A DNA stretch of 64,000 bases from Steinernema hermaphroditum (Eukaryota > Nematoda > Chromadorea > Rhabditida > Steinernematidae), in contig CM059624.1 of assembly GCA_030435675.1 (NCBI GenBank), positions 7,030,769 to 7,094,768 on the forward strand, in the 5' to 3' direction. The notes beneath the pieces are model-generated. The model ran no database searches, was not told where the DNA came from, and worked only from the letters and a program-made list of their open reading frames with translations. Of this stretch, positions 32,948 through 45,244 are shown one piece after another. The translations under genes and the position numbers were made by a program. How positions within the stretch are numbered: the first letter of the stretch is position 1; each line of letters begins with the position of its first letter.

Positions 32948-34240
32948 CTAGTTGACGACGTCTATCAGCTCCTCGAGATCCTCCTCCACTTCCATCCTTT
33001 TCGGCAAGTCGTCCGCGTCCATCTCCACGGTGGTCATACCGTAGTTGGGATCGTTATAGAGGCCCACGGGGTTCCCGTCTTCGTCGTAGAGGACTTCTTC
33101 GACCCACACGTCGCCGTCGTCTTCCAAACGGCAATAGGCCGATTCGGCGACGTCTCCGATCGCCGAGCGATTGCGCTCCAGAGGCGCCAGCATCGCTTCG
33201 AGCACGCCTGGAAAGGAATAGAGCGTGGAGGGAGGCCAAGGATGCGCACCTTGGACATTCATCGGTAGGGAGAGGAACGGCTTCGGAGGAGAGAAGGTCG
33301 AGCTCCAGGCCCTGTAGCGTTCGTCGTCTTCAGAGGCTTTGTCCCAGGGGAACGACGCGGTGTGCATGAAGAAGAGGACGAGCGCCAACGCCCATACGTC
33401 GTCCTTCGTCGCCCTGAAAGGAGCAGTCTTAGCCTCTAGACAGTCAGGACTCACAGAGAAGGCTTCTCCTTGAGTTTCAGCGGCGAGGAGAACTGATCGG
33501 TGCCCGAGAAGTTCTCGTCTCGGAGCTCGATTCCTCTCGTGTTGCGTCGGACGTTCGCCGAGAGGCCGAAGTCGGCCAGTTTCACCGTTTCTGAAGCATT
33601 CGGTTAGGAAAGACATGGAAATGGAAGAGGAAACCTGAGTCCATGACGAGGACGTTGGACGGCTTGAGGTCGCGGTGAGCGATGCCAACTTCGTGGAGGT
33701 GGCAAACGGCGCCGACGATCTGCCGGAAGAAGATCCGCGCGAGGAAGACGTCTAAGCCTGAGGACTCATCTGAAACGGAGATTCTCGAATCGTCGGAGGA
33801 GAAGGAGGACTCACTTCGGACGAAGTCAAAGAGCGATCCACAGGCGGCGAGTTCCATCACAAGGGCCCCCTGCCGAGAGTCGTCGGAGCTCCCCGATACG
33901 GAGGCGGCGAGGAGGCGGACGACGTGGGGATGGTTGAGACGGCGCATGATGCGGATCTGAAGGGAATATTGTGCCCGGAAGCCCCGGAGAGGCCTACTTC
34001 GTCGTTGAGGTACTCGAGCTTCTTGTCGTCCTTGAGGTCGACGAGTTTCAGGGCAATACGCTCGCCGCTCGCCGCGTCCACCATAGCGTATACCGTGGAG
34101 AATCCGCCTTCGGCGATTCTTTTGTGAGCGGTGAAAGAGCCATGACGACGCTGAAAGCTTTCGGAAGGCGTCTCCGGCGTCGAGGCGAAGGAGGTCGACG
34201 CCTGGAAGGGGGTGTGGGACGACGAACCCACGGAGAGCAT
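32948..34240 (-). CDS. Ser/Thr protein kinase with acidic C-terminal tail
   Basis: Start MLSVGSSSHTPFQAS. The kinase domain has RIAEGGFSTVYAMVD (nucleotide loop), RIALKLVDLK (VAIK lysine), LNHPHVVRLLAAS, HRDLKPSNVLV (catalytic loop) and KLADFGLSANVRR (DFG), then a non-standard activation loop (GTDQFSSPLKLKEK replacing the APE region) and DVWALALVLFFMHTASFPWD. The last exon is acidic (YDEDGNPVGLYNDPNYG, EEDLEELIDVV) and has no recognised domain. Introns are about 40-55 nt. I cannot assign a subfamily; the APE departure makes it unusual. It lies 207 bp upstream of the CCP-repeat gene on the same strand. Confidence 0.85.
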
Positions 34241-34768
34241 CGGGGGAATCTGAACGATGGCTCTGAAGCGGACTGCGTTCGCTGATTAAAAGCGGTCCGA
34301 GTGGCTACCGGACGCCGTCTTCGGCGATCTTGCCGCGACAACGCTACAATAGTTCGGCCGGAAACTGAACCGAGTGGACATCGCGCTCTGATAATACTCA
34401 GATTTTGGGGGCGCCGCCGAAGTGCGCCACATTTCGAGAGACGCTCACTTCATAGAGGCGAAGCTCCACGGAATCTTCCCCGGAAGAATAAGACGCAAAT
34501 GCACAGAATGCAGCACACGGCGATCGAAAAGATCAATTCGGAGCGACGATTCCCTCACACAGAAGCGTGGGACCGAACTTCTGGGGGGTCTACCTTCCTC
34601 GAAGGGCCTTCGAGGATCGGATCGGCTCCGCGCCGAATCCGGCGTCGCCCGCTGAATACTAATTCCCCTAACGGGCTGAACAATTGGTCTTTTGACGACG
34701 ATCGGATCGGCGATCACGTGCGGGGGCGTCGAAACTTTATTCCACTCGACGTGCACACACAAAAGCCT
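34241..34768. other. Intergenic, 5' of kinase and 3' of septin
   Basis: About 530 bp with no supported gene. Confidence 0.5.
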
Positions 34769-36501
34769 CTATCGGCCGAAGATGCTCTTCTTCTTCGCCT
34801 TCTCGTAGGGCGAGCCTCCGGACGACTTCGACGAGAGCGATTCGGCCGTGCCCCCGCGGAGCGCCGCCACCTCGCGCATCAACGACTCCAGCTGCGCTTG
34901 CTTCTCCTCCAGTATCCGCTTCGCCTCCGCCTCGATCTCCGCCAGCTGCGCCGCTTTCTCCTCGAGCCTCTTCTCGCGGACAGCGACCTGCTCGGCGAAG
35001 ACGCGCTCCTTCTCCTCGCGGCCTCGGTCGAACTCCGACTCCCAGCTCCGCTGCTCCTGCTCCAGCTGCGTGAACGGATCCCTCGAGCTACACAGAAATG
35101 GGGGTCAGCTGGGGAGGAGAAAGGGGATCTACCTGTCGGCGGCGCCTTTTGGGAGTTCGCACATGTGACGGAAGCGGAAGTTCTCGTAGTGGACGTTTCG
35201 AGTCACATCTGCACAGAGAGAAAGGATACAACATCTTGTCCACCGTGATCTCCCCACCTATAAGATCGACGAGGTTCTTCCTGATGATGAGATCCCGGAG
35301 GGCGATGAAGTCGTTGTGCCGAAGATTCTCCACCTCGACGACGCCCCAGGGATACTCCCTGACCCGAACGTTCCTGCCCGAGGTCGCCGACTTCTTGACG
35401 ACGTCGCTTCCGACCACAGCGAAGGGGAATCTGCCCCGGAGGTCCGTCTTCTCCTCTTGAGCGTTGGGGAATCTGTAGACCTTGATACCGTGCTTCGCGA
35501 TGTCCTCGTTGATCCTCTTCTTGAAGAGCAACAGCTCGTAAGTGGTCATCGTGTCGGCCTTCGCCACCACGGGGATGATATTGACACGGTCGTGGAGGTG
35601 TCGCATGCATTCCACGTCCAGCTGCTTCAGCCTAGAACGGATCCTTAGTTCCAGGGGCATCGGCTTCGCTCACCCGTGGCCCGTAGGCGCCACGAAGTAG
35701 AGGCAGAGGTGCACGCGCCGGTCGGGGATCTTCTGCTGTCGGAGGATCTTCGTCTCCTCGGCGAGGAAGTCGGCGAAGCGGCGGTCGACGAACTCCATGA
35801 TCGGGTGCCAACTGAAGGGGGAGGATGAGGCTCAGAGGGGTAGAATCCGCACCATCTGCTGTTGTCGACGGCGTCGCCGAAGCCGGGGGTGTCGATGAAG
35901 GTGAGGTGCAGTTTGACGTCGTTCTCGGCGAGCAGCACCGTTTTGCTCTCGATGTTCACCGTCGTGGGGATCGGGTCGCGCTGCTCCGGAGGCGCGCCGT
36001 AGACCTCCGCGAGGAAGAGCGTGTTGATGAAGGTGGACTTGCCGAGGCCCGACTCGCCCACCACCATCAGCGAGAACTCGAAGCCCTCTTTGATGGAGCG
36101 GCGGAAGATCTGGTTAGGGAAGTTGCCGAATCCGACGAATTCTTGCTGGGAGCAGAGGGGATTGGAGGAATCGCCGAGAGATCGGGGGGCGCGAGGTGTC
36201 GATTTGGACGATGTTCCATCTGAAGGGAATAGAGGATACGAGGAAGAAGCGGGGATGCCTTCTAGTCCTCTGCAAGCCTAGCACCCCAGGATGCAAAGAA
36301 GGAGGACAGAAGCGTTGGGACAGATGCAAAGCTTTTGAGACAAAAGACGACAAAGGGAGGAACATATCAAACTCTTTTTGACAAAGTGGGTTTTCTGAGG
36401 AGTCGCGTATATGTGGTCGTCGCCGTCCACGAGCATTTCTAAGCACCAAAGAGTCCGAAAGACGCCGGTCCCGGAGACTCACCTCTGCCTTCGAGGTCCA
36501 T
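34769..36501 (-). CDS. Septin GTPase
   Basis: Filament-forming GTPase of the cytokinetic ring and cortex; C. elegans has UNC-59 and UNC-61. The first small exon MDLEGR (36501) joins across a 240-nt intron to [19 protein letters not shown]. Then [12 protein letters not shown], the P-loop [16 protein letters not shown]3 [25 protein letters not shown] region, G4 VVAKADTMT, and the septin element [10 protein letters not shown] with [13 protein letters not shown]. The C-terminus is a coiled coil ([29 protein letters not shown]) ending SIFGR. This is a complete septin of roughly 410-450 residues. I do not assign it to UNC-59 or UNC-61. Confidence 0.95.
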
Positions 36502-37298
36502 CTTCTGCGTCCAGAAGAAGAGAAGTGAAGTATCTGCGCAAAAAAACGGAATTAAAAGCCGAATTTCCCTCCAAAAAGGGTCCCGCGAAACGATAACGAC
36601 TCCGGAGAAGCCGATAGCGGCGGCGTTAGGCGGTGACGTCGAAGGGGAGAAGACGGCGTGAGTCACACGTCGACGATTCGTGCGATTGGGGATCAGCGCC
36701 GCGGTCGACGACGTTGGCCGCATAATGAGGGTCGTCTTCGCCTGCGGAGGATTTCTCCGCTGACAGTTCGGCTCTGCACGCGTAAGTCCCGCCGCGCGAA
36801 GGCCGTCCAGCTGCGACGCACTATTCATCGACTCCGAAATCCCCAAATTGGAGTGGTATTAAGAAGTGTTGCGATTTTTCGAAGAAGGGGTACTGTACTT
36901 TCGTCGGACTTTCGTGATGCTACAAGCGGATCCGGTCAGCGAATCTGAACTCCACGACCGAGTCCTAGCCGCCTAGGATTTGCTGCGCACTTTGTCCTTA
37001 TTTCTTGCCTCTCTTTTTGTTTTTTAGTCATTCTCCGTTTGTCATCTTGGATATCATAACCCATCCTTCATGAACAGTCACTAGAATCTAGATGTGCAGA
37101 ACCCTCAAATGTTCCGATTTTGAATGTCCATCGGATTTGAGTGGAAATATTTGCTGTTTAGCCGTGCAAACAAGATTGTCCTGTGTTTGCTGACTGTCGC
37201 TTTGTTTCCAGTAAACATCACAAATGCGGGATATATATTTACAGAAGGAGGCAAGAAGCATTGCAGTCGGATAAATAGACTCTAGATCTCTGTAGTCA
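36502..37298. other. Intergenic, about 800 bp
   Basis: 5' flank of the septin gene and 3' flank of the first four-repeat gene. A/T-rich between 36990 and 37080. No gene is supported. Confidence 0.5.
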
Positions 37299-39072
37299 TT
37301 AGCTGTACATAGCCTCCTTGTAGGAAGGCGGCGCGAATCCGAAGGGTTCCGGGGAGAACGAGGAGGAGGGCCCGGCCTGGGCCGAGATGAGAGAGGTCTG
37401 CGCGATGAACCAGGAGTGCACGTCGCAGGGGTGGTCGTGGCTGCGGTTGTCCGAGTTGCTGATGAACTTTGCCGAGACATCGGCCGAGCAGATGGCCGAC
37501 CATCCGCGTTCCTCGAGGGCCGTCAGAATACGGGTCATCATAATGCGCGCCAGGGCGAAGGAGTCCGAGAAGGAGTAGCACTGCCAGGGATAGCCGCGCA
37601 GCTTCAGCTCTAGACTATTGCAGTCCTTCTGGAAGAGGGCTTAGGCGTGCAGGGAAAGGGAACCCACAGATTGGTCCTGGATGCCGGGGGTCCAGGCCTG
37701 TTTGATTACGTCGGCGACGAGACGCTCCATTAGGTCGTCGGCGCCGATGATCCGGATCTTATCGCGGTCGGCGGGGGCGATGCAGAAGTGGGGGATCGGC
37801 ATGGATGCGCAGCTGCGCATCACAAACACCGCCTGAAGCGTCTAGTAGACAGGGCCTCGGGTCGGCGCGTCACCTTGTCGCTGGGCTTCCGAGAGACGTC
37901 CAGAGAGGTCATGACGGCCCATCCCCTCCGGACGCTCTCCTGGAGGAGCGTGGTGACGAACTGGCGGCTGGTGACGGCCGCGTCTCTTCCGAAGGCGTAC
38001 CACGGGTAGCCCTTCATCTTATACTCCACACATTCGCCGTCTTTGGAGCTATCCTGGAGACCGCCGGGCCATCGCTCGACGATCATCTGGGCGGCCATGT
38101 CGATGAGGTTCTTGGGGCAGTCGATGAGACGGAGTCGGTCCTTGGCGTTCAGGGAGATGACACAGTACTGCTCCTGGGGCAGGGAAACACCCTCGTTGAT
38201 GAAGAAGATGCTGTCGGCCGTGCCCTTCAGGTTCACTGTCCCGAAAAAGGCGTAGCTGTACTGACGGAACGTTCTGATGATGTTGAGGAGCAGGGTCCGC
38301 GCGTTGGTTGACTAAAAGTCCTCTTAGAAGGGTTCTTCGGGGAACTGCAGTACCTCGGAGAAGTTGCAGTTGTGCCAGAGGTTGCCGTACATCTTGACCT
38401 CGAGGCAGTGGTCGTGGACGTTCTTCGCTTGGAGGAGGTTGCCGACGCAGGAGAGGAGCGCGTCGTACAGGACCTCGGGCGCGTCGATCAGCTGAAACTT
38501 ATCGTAGCTGCTGAGGCTCAAGCAGCACAGAGAGAAGTTCCTGAAAGATCTGATGAGGGGAGGGACGGAGGGAGAAGTGGGATACGTCGGCGCCGAGGGG
38601 CTCTGATGGAAGAAGAGCGTGGAGAAGTCGTACATCCGACTGAGATCGCTGTTGAGCCACAGTTTCCAGCCGGTCCTGTAGAGCTCGGAGATGAGCTCGA
38701 CGAAGAAGTGCTTCGTCTTGACGGAGAGGTTGAAACCTCCGGTCTTGCAGAAGGGGAAGCCGGAGAGCTTGAAGCAAGTGCCGCCATCGTTGCCGACCCA
38801 CTCGTTCTGGATCTTGCCTGAAAGCGATAAAGGCGTTTGTTTACATCCTCCGAAGCCTCATTCCCTCATTTCCCCGGGGACCACACGCGACGACAGAGGG
38901 AAAACAAAACACGGAAGGACTGACCATAGTGGGAACGGAGGTTTTGGCGCACGATGTTGACAACGGCCACGTTGGCATCGATTACTTTGATTTTGTCGTG
39001 GGCGCGGATGGTCAGCGAGAAGACAGGGTAGTTGGAGGGCGTCGCCGGGTAGTGCGAGATGGACGTTCCCAT
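37299..39072 (-). CDS. Four-repeat protein, copy A; unknown family
   Basis: About 480-500 residues built of four related units of about 110 residues. Each unit has a first strand pattern (x-F-x-[CL]-x-[ILS]-x-x-x-DK-[IFL]-[KQR]-[VLI]-I-[DG]), a middle EFK-x-x-G-x-PW-like segment (CFKLSGFPFC; CLEVKMYGNLWHNC; CVEYKMKGYPWYAF; SLELKLRGYPWQCY) and an end G-W-x-x-x-x-[SN]-x-D-[VL]-S-[RA] (GWKLWLNSDLSRM; GWAVMTSLDVSRK; GWSAICSADVSAK). It starts MGTSISHYP, matching the N-myristoylation consensus, and ends APPSYKEAMYS with a PPxY motif. A TTTCAG three bases before the ATG suggests trans-splicing. I do not recognise the family. It has a tandem paralogue immediately upstream. Confidence 0.8.
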
Positions 39073-39901
39073 CGCCTGAAACCGAGTAGTCCTAGAGGGA
39101 GGTTCGACAAGGGCCAGGCGACGGCGCGACAAACAGCGAGGAAATGCACATTGCTGCGCTTTTATTAGCCGCGGCGACAGAGTCATCACAGGAGCCTCTG
39201 ACGTCATCTCGGAGATTACGAAACCGCCGTTTCTGGGAGACGATGCGTCGTCTGGAGGTGGCGGGAGCGGCACTCCTAAATGGGAGACTTTCGCGGCGCG
39301 GATCTCTGTGTGGGGCGGCTGGAGTTGGCGCGCGTCGGGCTGAGGAAAGCGAGAGGGAGAGGGGAAGTTGTTTTGGGGAGAAGATGCATGACGTCGCTGG
39401 GTAAATAAATGTGATTAGATTTCTTTCGAGTAATCGGCTCGTCTGCACTGCTATCGGTGATGTCGTCATGGTCGTCGCTCTTCGAAACGTTTCCAAGAGT
39501 TGCTTTGTTTTGGAAAGAAGTTATTTTTGGGTTAGTGACGAAGTTGGAAAGAAGTGGACGCATACTCTGTTTATGTTCTTACGAAAGGGACCCTTCATAG
39601 AGAATATGACATCAACTGTAACCTCAAGAATTTGACTTTTCAAGTGGATTAATGTCATCTAGAGAGCCTTTTGAAAAGTTTTGACTTTATCCGAACGGCA
39701 CACTGTTGGACAAATGTTGAATAGTTCAGTCTTCACGTCCTTCCTATCGATCGGTCATCACCATATGGCTACTTCGGCGCGACATCAACAAAGCCACAGT
39801 CAGTCAGCTCTGCGTGGTTCCCTATCGAATCGACAGATCTCGTTACTATGGGAATGTGTACGTTTATTCTTCTGGCTATCATAACATCTACAAGAAAAGC
39901 G
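39073..39901. other. Spacer between the two four-repeat genes
   Basis: About 830 bp; the 39100-39330 part is GC-rich, the rest A/T-rich. No gene is supported. Confidence 0.5.
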
Positions 39902-41873
39902 CTAGCTCCCGACGACGTCTGTGTAGGACGACGGCGCGTCATCGGCCTCCACGGGCGCCGAAGGGGCGACTCCCGGTGGACTCCCGGCGGAGGCAAGGAG
40001 TGAAGTTTGGGCGACGAACCATGAGTGGACGTCCTGAAAACGGCCGTTCGGGCTGTACAGTGGCAGTAGGGACTACCTCGGGATACTGCTTCTTGTGGTT
40101 GTCGCGGTGCTCTGTTATGTACTTTGCCGAGACGTCGGCCGAGCAGATGACGGACCATCCGATCGCCTTCAGGGAAGTCAGGATCCGCGTCATCATGATG
40201 CGCGCCAGAGCGAAGGAGTCGCTGAATGTGGAACACTCCCAGGGGCAGCCGCGCATCTTCAGCTGGTAGTCCTCGGCGTAGCCCGTCTAAAGAAGGACGC
40301 ATCTAGGGGCCCTTTGGGAGTGGTACCGATTCTTCCTGGATTCCGGGGGTCCAGCACTGACGGACGACTTCGGCGACGTACTCCCGGACCTGGGCATCAG
40401 CGCCGATGATCCGGATCTTGTCGTCGTCTGATGGGGCGATGCAGAAGTGGGGGATGCGCATGGGAGTGCACTGGCGCATGACGAATATCGCCTAGAAGGA
40501 AGTACGGTATCCAATGGGAGTCACTCGCCTTGTCCTGGGCTTTTCTGGAGATGTCGATGGCGGTGAGGACGGCCCACCCATGGGCGACGCTCTCTTTGAG
40601 GAGCTCCGCGAGGAAGTGGCGACTGACGACGGCATCTTCACGGACCCCGGCGTACCAGGGGTAGCCCTTCATCTTGAACTCGACGCACTTCCCCTCCTGG
40701 AAGTGGTCCTGGATGCCCCCGGGCCATCGAGTCTTCAGAAGATGCGCCGTCATGTTCACGAGGTTATGTGGACACTCGATGAGGCGAAGACGGTCCTTTG
40801 CGTTCAGCGAGACGATGCAGTATTCCTCAGGAGGAGGGGGAGTCGTGCTCTCCTCCTAAAGTGGAGGACTAGTAATCGCGGAAGGACCACCCACGTTGAT
40901 GAAGAGGATGCTGTCAGCGGTTCCTTTGGTGTTGACGGTGCCGAAGAAGGAGAATCCGGCGAGGCGGAAGTTCCGGAAGATGTTTAGGAGGAGAATCCTC
41001 GCGTTGGTCGACTGAAGGGTTTTATGGACAATCCTCGGACACTACCGTACCTCGTCATAGTTGTCGTTGTCCCAGAGGTATCCGTGCATCTTGACCGAGT
41101 AGCAGTTCTTGTAGGTCTGCGCGTCCTGGAGCAGATTCCCCACACAGGCCAGGAGGACCTGGTAGAGGACGTCGGGGGCGTTGATCAGCTGGAACTTGTC
41201 GTGGTGGCTGAGACTGAGGCAGCAAATCGAGAAGGCGCTGGATTCATGATTACGGTAGTGTTTGGAAGGGCAAGTTACTCTCTAGGAGGAGCCACTCTGT
41301 GGAAAAAGAGAGTGGAGTTGTCGTAGAGTCGGCTGAGGTCGCTGTTCAGCCACAGCTTCCAGCCCATCTCGTAGAGATCGGCGACGAGCCTCGTGAAAAA
41401 GTACTTGGACTGGACGGAGAGGTCGAAGCCGCCACTCTTCGAGAAGGGACAGCCGGAGAGTTTGAAGCGCGTACCACCCTCGAAACCCACATCGACGTCC
41501 TGGATCGCTCCTGCAAGGGGTGTTTTGTGGTCTTTTTTGAGTTTTCATTTTGAGTGTTTTGAGGAGAGAATTGAGCCTAGCCTCCTTGCTCTCCTTGCTC
41601 CTTGGATTCTGGGAATCGATTCTCGTGGGGGGTTTTTTTTGTCGGCTAGCCACATCCATTAATCAAAAGGCAAAGAGAGCAAAGGCTAAATTATGCGCCG
41701 TGCCATTCTATGTCCCCGCTCCTACCGTAATAGGCCAGGAGCGCATTGTTGACGAGGGACACGACGTTTTCGGGAGCGTCCATGACCTTGATCTTGTCCG
41801 GGCCTCTGATGGTGATGGAGAAGACGGGGTAGTTTGCCGGCGTCGAAGGGTAGTGGGAGACGGTTGTGCCCAT
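39902..41873 (-). CDS. Four-repeat protein, copy B; tandem paralogue of copy A
   Basis: Same exon order and four-unit build as copy A. Start MGTTVSHYPSTPANYPVFS (41873), again an N-myristoylation-type N-terminus behind an ACTTTTAG acceptor. Unit markers: RFKLSGCPFSKSGG and GWKLWLNSDLSRL; SVKMHGYLWDND; CVEFKMKGYPWYAG and GWAVLTAIDISRK; QLKMRGCPWECS and GWSVICSADVSAK, followed by DVHSWFVAQTS. The C-terminus (APSSYTDVVGS) lacks the PPxY of copy A. Introns are about 42-60 nt, several with a TACCGTA or TACGGTA element. Function unknown; the duplication is evident from co-linear similarity over the full length. Confidence 0.8.
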
Positions 41874-42398
41874 CGCTAAAAGTGGCACGAGTGCGGGTGG
41901 AGGGAAGACTAAATGGAGAGATCACAACGTCACCGCGTGACGCAGGAGCTATTATTCAGCTTTTGGAAAGTTGTGAAACAGCTTAGAATCGGAGAAGAAT
42001 GGACGCAAATGGGCGCGGGGAGCACGCGGCCTCCGAAAGCGTTCGGAGGGCAGACCGAGAGAGGAGCACAATAAAAAATAAATCGATCTGTGGGGGAAGT
42101 TGCGCATGCACGCGAGGAGCGCTCCCCGCTGATCAGTCATGCAGTTATGCAAACGGCGAGATCTGTGTCTTGGCAGGTCCTCCAGAATGCTTCTCCGGCT
42201 GTGGGAAGTGCTCGACGCTGTCCCTATACGCTGCTCTATCGATTGTGCCATTGTCGAGAGCTCATTTTAATTACGTCGTCCCGGCCATCTTCCGCCCCTT
42301 CGGCCTCATGAGTCATTTTCCCAGTCACTTTCTACTTCCCAGATCTCTTCATTTAATTTCGGGACATCATTGATACATTCCTCCAGATACAGTACCGC
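41874..42398. other. Intergenic, about 520 bp
   Basis: 5' flank of copy B and 3' flank of the ACOX3 gene. Nothing else is recognised. Confidence 0.5.
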
Positions 42399-44679
42399 TC
42401 ACAGTTTGCTTCTGAGTTTCGTGACCAGTTCAGGCCACCAGTCGGGGCGCGCGTTCGCCGTCTTCTGGAACTCGCGGAAGATGCGTTCGTAGACGTTTCC
42501 GTCGGAGGCGCCGAGGTTCGAGTGGAGTACGAAGTCGTCGGGGGCGATCGCGTCGCAGATGGCGACAGCGTCCACCGTCAGTGCTTCTTCGGCCTTCGAC
42601 AGCTCCTCTTGAAGCGTCTTCCCGAACTCCGCGCCGCTACAGTATCCTCCTGCAAGGACGTCTGGGGTAAGGACGGCACAATGTCTCGCCTACCCATGTA
42701 GAAGGCCGAGATGTGTTTCTCGAGGTTCGCCAGGGCGTATATCTTGCAGATTTTGAGAAGGACCTGCTGGAGGTCCGAGGAAGCCTCCGAGGCGACGTCC
42801 ACCGCCCACTGAAGCATTGTCAGCTCGGCGTAGGCGATCGCCATCGGCTGGCAATGGGCAACTTGGGCGCGGTTCTTCGCGTCGAAGGACGACATTCCCT
42901 TGGAGACGTTCCTCTTGATCTCCGCCGAGGCTTCGGCCAGGTGGTACTGTACCAGCCACTGGTAGGCCTCAACGGCATCTGGAAAGGATATTTGATGGAA
43001 GAAGATACGGTAAAAGGCGCACCTCTGAGGATGTCTCCGCTGAATCCAGCGAAGTTGGCAACCTTCTTGGCCAAGAAGTCGATGGACGCCATGGGGGACT
43101 TCGGCGCTTTCTGGGAGTCGAGAGAGAGGAGGAAGTTGGCCGCCTGCTGGATAATCATGTAGTTCTCTCCTTCGAAGGTCTGTGACGGATCGAAGTCGTT
43201 GCGGAGGTCGTTGAGGCGCGAGGACTTCAGGTAGCCGTGGCCGCCACAGGCTAGGCGCGCCTCCGCCAGGCCCCGGACGCCCATCCACGTGGAAACGGGC
43301 TTCGTGGCGCAGGAGAGGGCATGCACCTCTTTGCTGATCTCGGCCATCTCGACCGACTTCTCCCCGCTGATCAGCTTCATCATGTAGTTAATGAAGTGCT
43401 CGTTGAAGCGCTTCTGGAAGATGGAGACGACGACACCGCCGGCGAGGATCGGGAACAGCCGATGCTTCTGGAGGGGATAGTCGATGACCGGCACCTCTTC
43501 CGCTCCCTCCGAGGGTGCGAACTGGCGCCGCACGAAGCTGTAGCGGACGGCGATGACGGCGGCCAGCTGCGCCGCGGTGGCGCCCTTCTGGATGATGCCG
43601 ACTCGCCCCGCCGAGAGGGCGCCGAGGCTTGACGACTGCTGCTCCTGGCGACTCTGAACTCCACTCGTCTCCCTCGAAGCTACTGTAACCCGACCCACCT
43701 TATGTTTGGTCTGGTAGACGCCATCGGGAGTGACCTGGGACCCTTTGTCGAGGAGGGCGGAGAGGGGTGCGCGGAAGCGGTTGAACATAAGCCAGCCGTT
43801 CTCGACACCGTTCCAGGCGCCGGGCTTCTCCCCCATGTCACCGACAGTCAGTCCCGGGAGGGATTCAAGAGTGCGCAGGTCGCGCACCTGCAGGACGAAG
43901 GCATGCACGCCATGACAGACGCCCTTGACGTGGAGCTGCGCGAAGACGATCGCGTGGGTAGCCGACTGGCCGAGGTTTCCCGACCAGCACTTGGCCGCCT
44001 CGATGTCCGGGGAGTGGAAGACGAAGTCTCCGGCGTCGAAGGTCGCCGTCGTCCTGATGTCCTTCGTGTTCGATCCGTGCGAGAGTTCCGTCAAGGCGAA
44101 GCAGCCGACAATCTGAAGATCTCTTTCAGGAATCAGATAGAGAGGATGCCCACCTGGCTGCTCTGGGCGGCCTCCAGAAGCGCCTTGTGCTTCTCGGTAC
44201 CCATGGACACGATGGCGGAGGAGAAGACCAACGCGGAGAGGCTGTAGCGCGCGGCAAGACCCTGGTCGTACTGCTCGAGGCACGTCAAGAAGGCGCCGTT
44301 CTTCTCCATGTCGGGGAAGCCCTGCAAAGACAGAGGATTCCCAGAAGCCGGCGTCTTCTTCTCACCCCTTCGTCGCCCATCTCCAGGAAATCGTACTCGA
44401 CGATCTTCGCCCACCTCCGGTTGTTCAGGGCGCGCATCTGCTCGAGCGTCCCCGTCTTCCACTCCCGATGGAAAAACGGATCCTTCTGCAGCGTCTCTAC
44501 CATCTTCTTCTGAAAGCAGCCCGTCACATCGCTTCGCAATCCATGGATCTCACCGTGAACGCGACGTTGTCCTCTCCCTGGAGGAAAACCTTCAGCCGGC
44601 GCCAGTCGAAGGTCGCCTGGTCGCGGAACCTCGTCAGAGGACCCCGGGGCAAGTCGGGCAGCAGATTCTTCAGAACCAT
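42399..44679 (-). CDS. acox-3: Peroxisomal acyl-CoA oxidase, ACOX3 type
   Basis: First enzyme of peroxisomal beta-oxidation of branched acyl-CoAs: acyl-CoA + O2 gives enoyl-CoA + H2O2, with FAD. The start MVLKNLLPDLPRGPLTRF matches the ACOX3 N-terminus. Then GCFALTELSHGSNTKDIRT (FAD/substrate region), WSGNLGQSATHAIVFAQL, GDMGEKPGAWNGVENGW, LSAGRVGIIQKG, RRQFAPSEGAEEVPVIDYP, CGGHGYLKSSRLNDLRND and QTFEGEN with the catalytic-base glutamate. C-terminal domain: AIAPDDFVLHSNLG and WWPELVTKLRSKL. The ending SKL is a PTS1 peroxisome signal. Length is about 690 residues, normal for the family. Introns are about 42-60 nt. Confidence 0.95.
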
Positions 44680-45244
44680 CTTCGAGAGTCGTCAGCTGGC
44701 GGTCGTTGAAGAAAGTGGGCTGCGGCCGGATGGCGGCGTGTTCTTGCACGCCGTGTGGGCACAAAAAGCGTAGTTTGCGCCCGGACGGGTGGTCTTCGAT
44801 AAAACTACACTCCACTTGTTCTGGGCGCCCAAATAGTGGCTGTAGTTGGGGAAATCGAAAAATGTTGTCGCGTGCGCACTACAGTAGCATTTGTTTGCTA
44901 CTGAACTATCGCTCCCTTTGTTCCACTGGTCCACTATCAAAACAAAAAAAGACACTTTCAGACGGCGTCTGTCTCTGATAGCGATTACAACCGCTCTCTC
45001 TGTCTATTACCTGAGAATGCGACACACTCAGACATGTCTGCGAGTCCCTCTGCACTAATTTAATCGTCTCTACTTCCGGTAAAATGATACAAATGCAAAC
45101 CTAACAGAATTATGCGGAGAAGTGAGTCGACAACCTGTGAGTAAATGGGGAAGCTGATGAGCAAATGCGATGGCACTAACACGTCGATGTTGCTAGATCA
45201 TGGTGTGCTTCTCTTTGGTAGAGGAGAATCTCGATATGTCCGTC
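44680..45244. other. Intergenic, about 560 bp
   Basis: 5' flank of ACOX3 and 3' flank of the TBC gene. No gene is supported. Confidence 0.5.

Noticed and set aside
34301..35248. 315-codon plus-strand frame
   Set aside because: It is antisense to the septin coiled-coil exons; the composition is Arg/Leu-rich and it has no motif. The minus-strand septin is certain.
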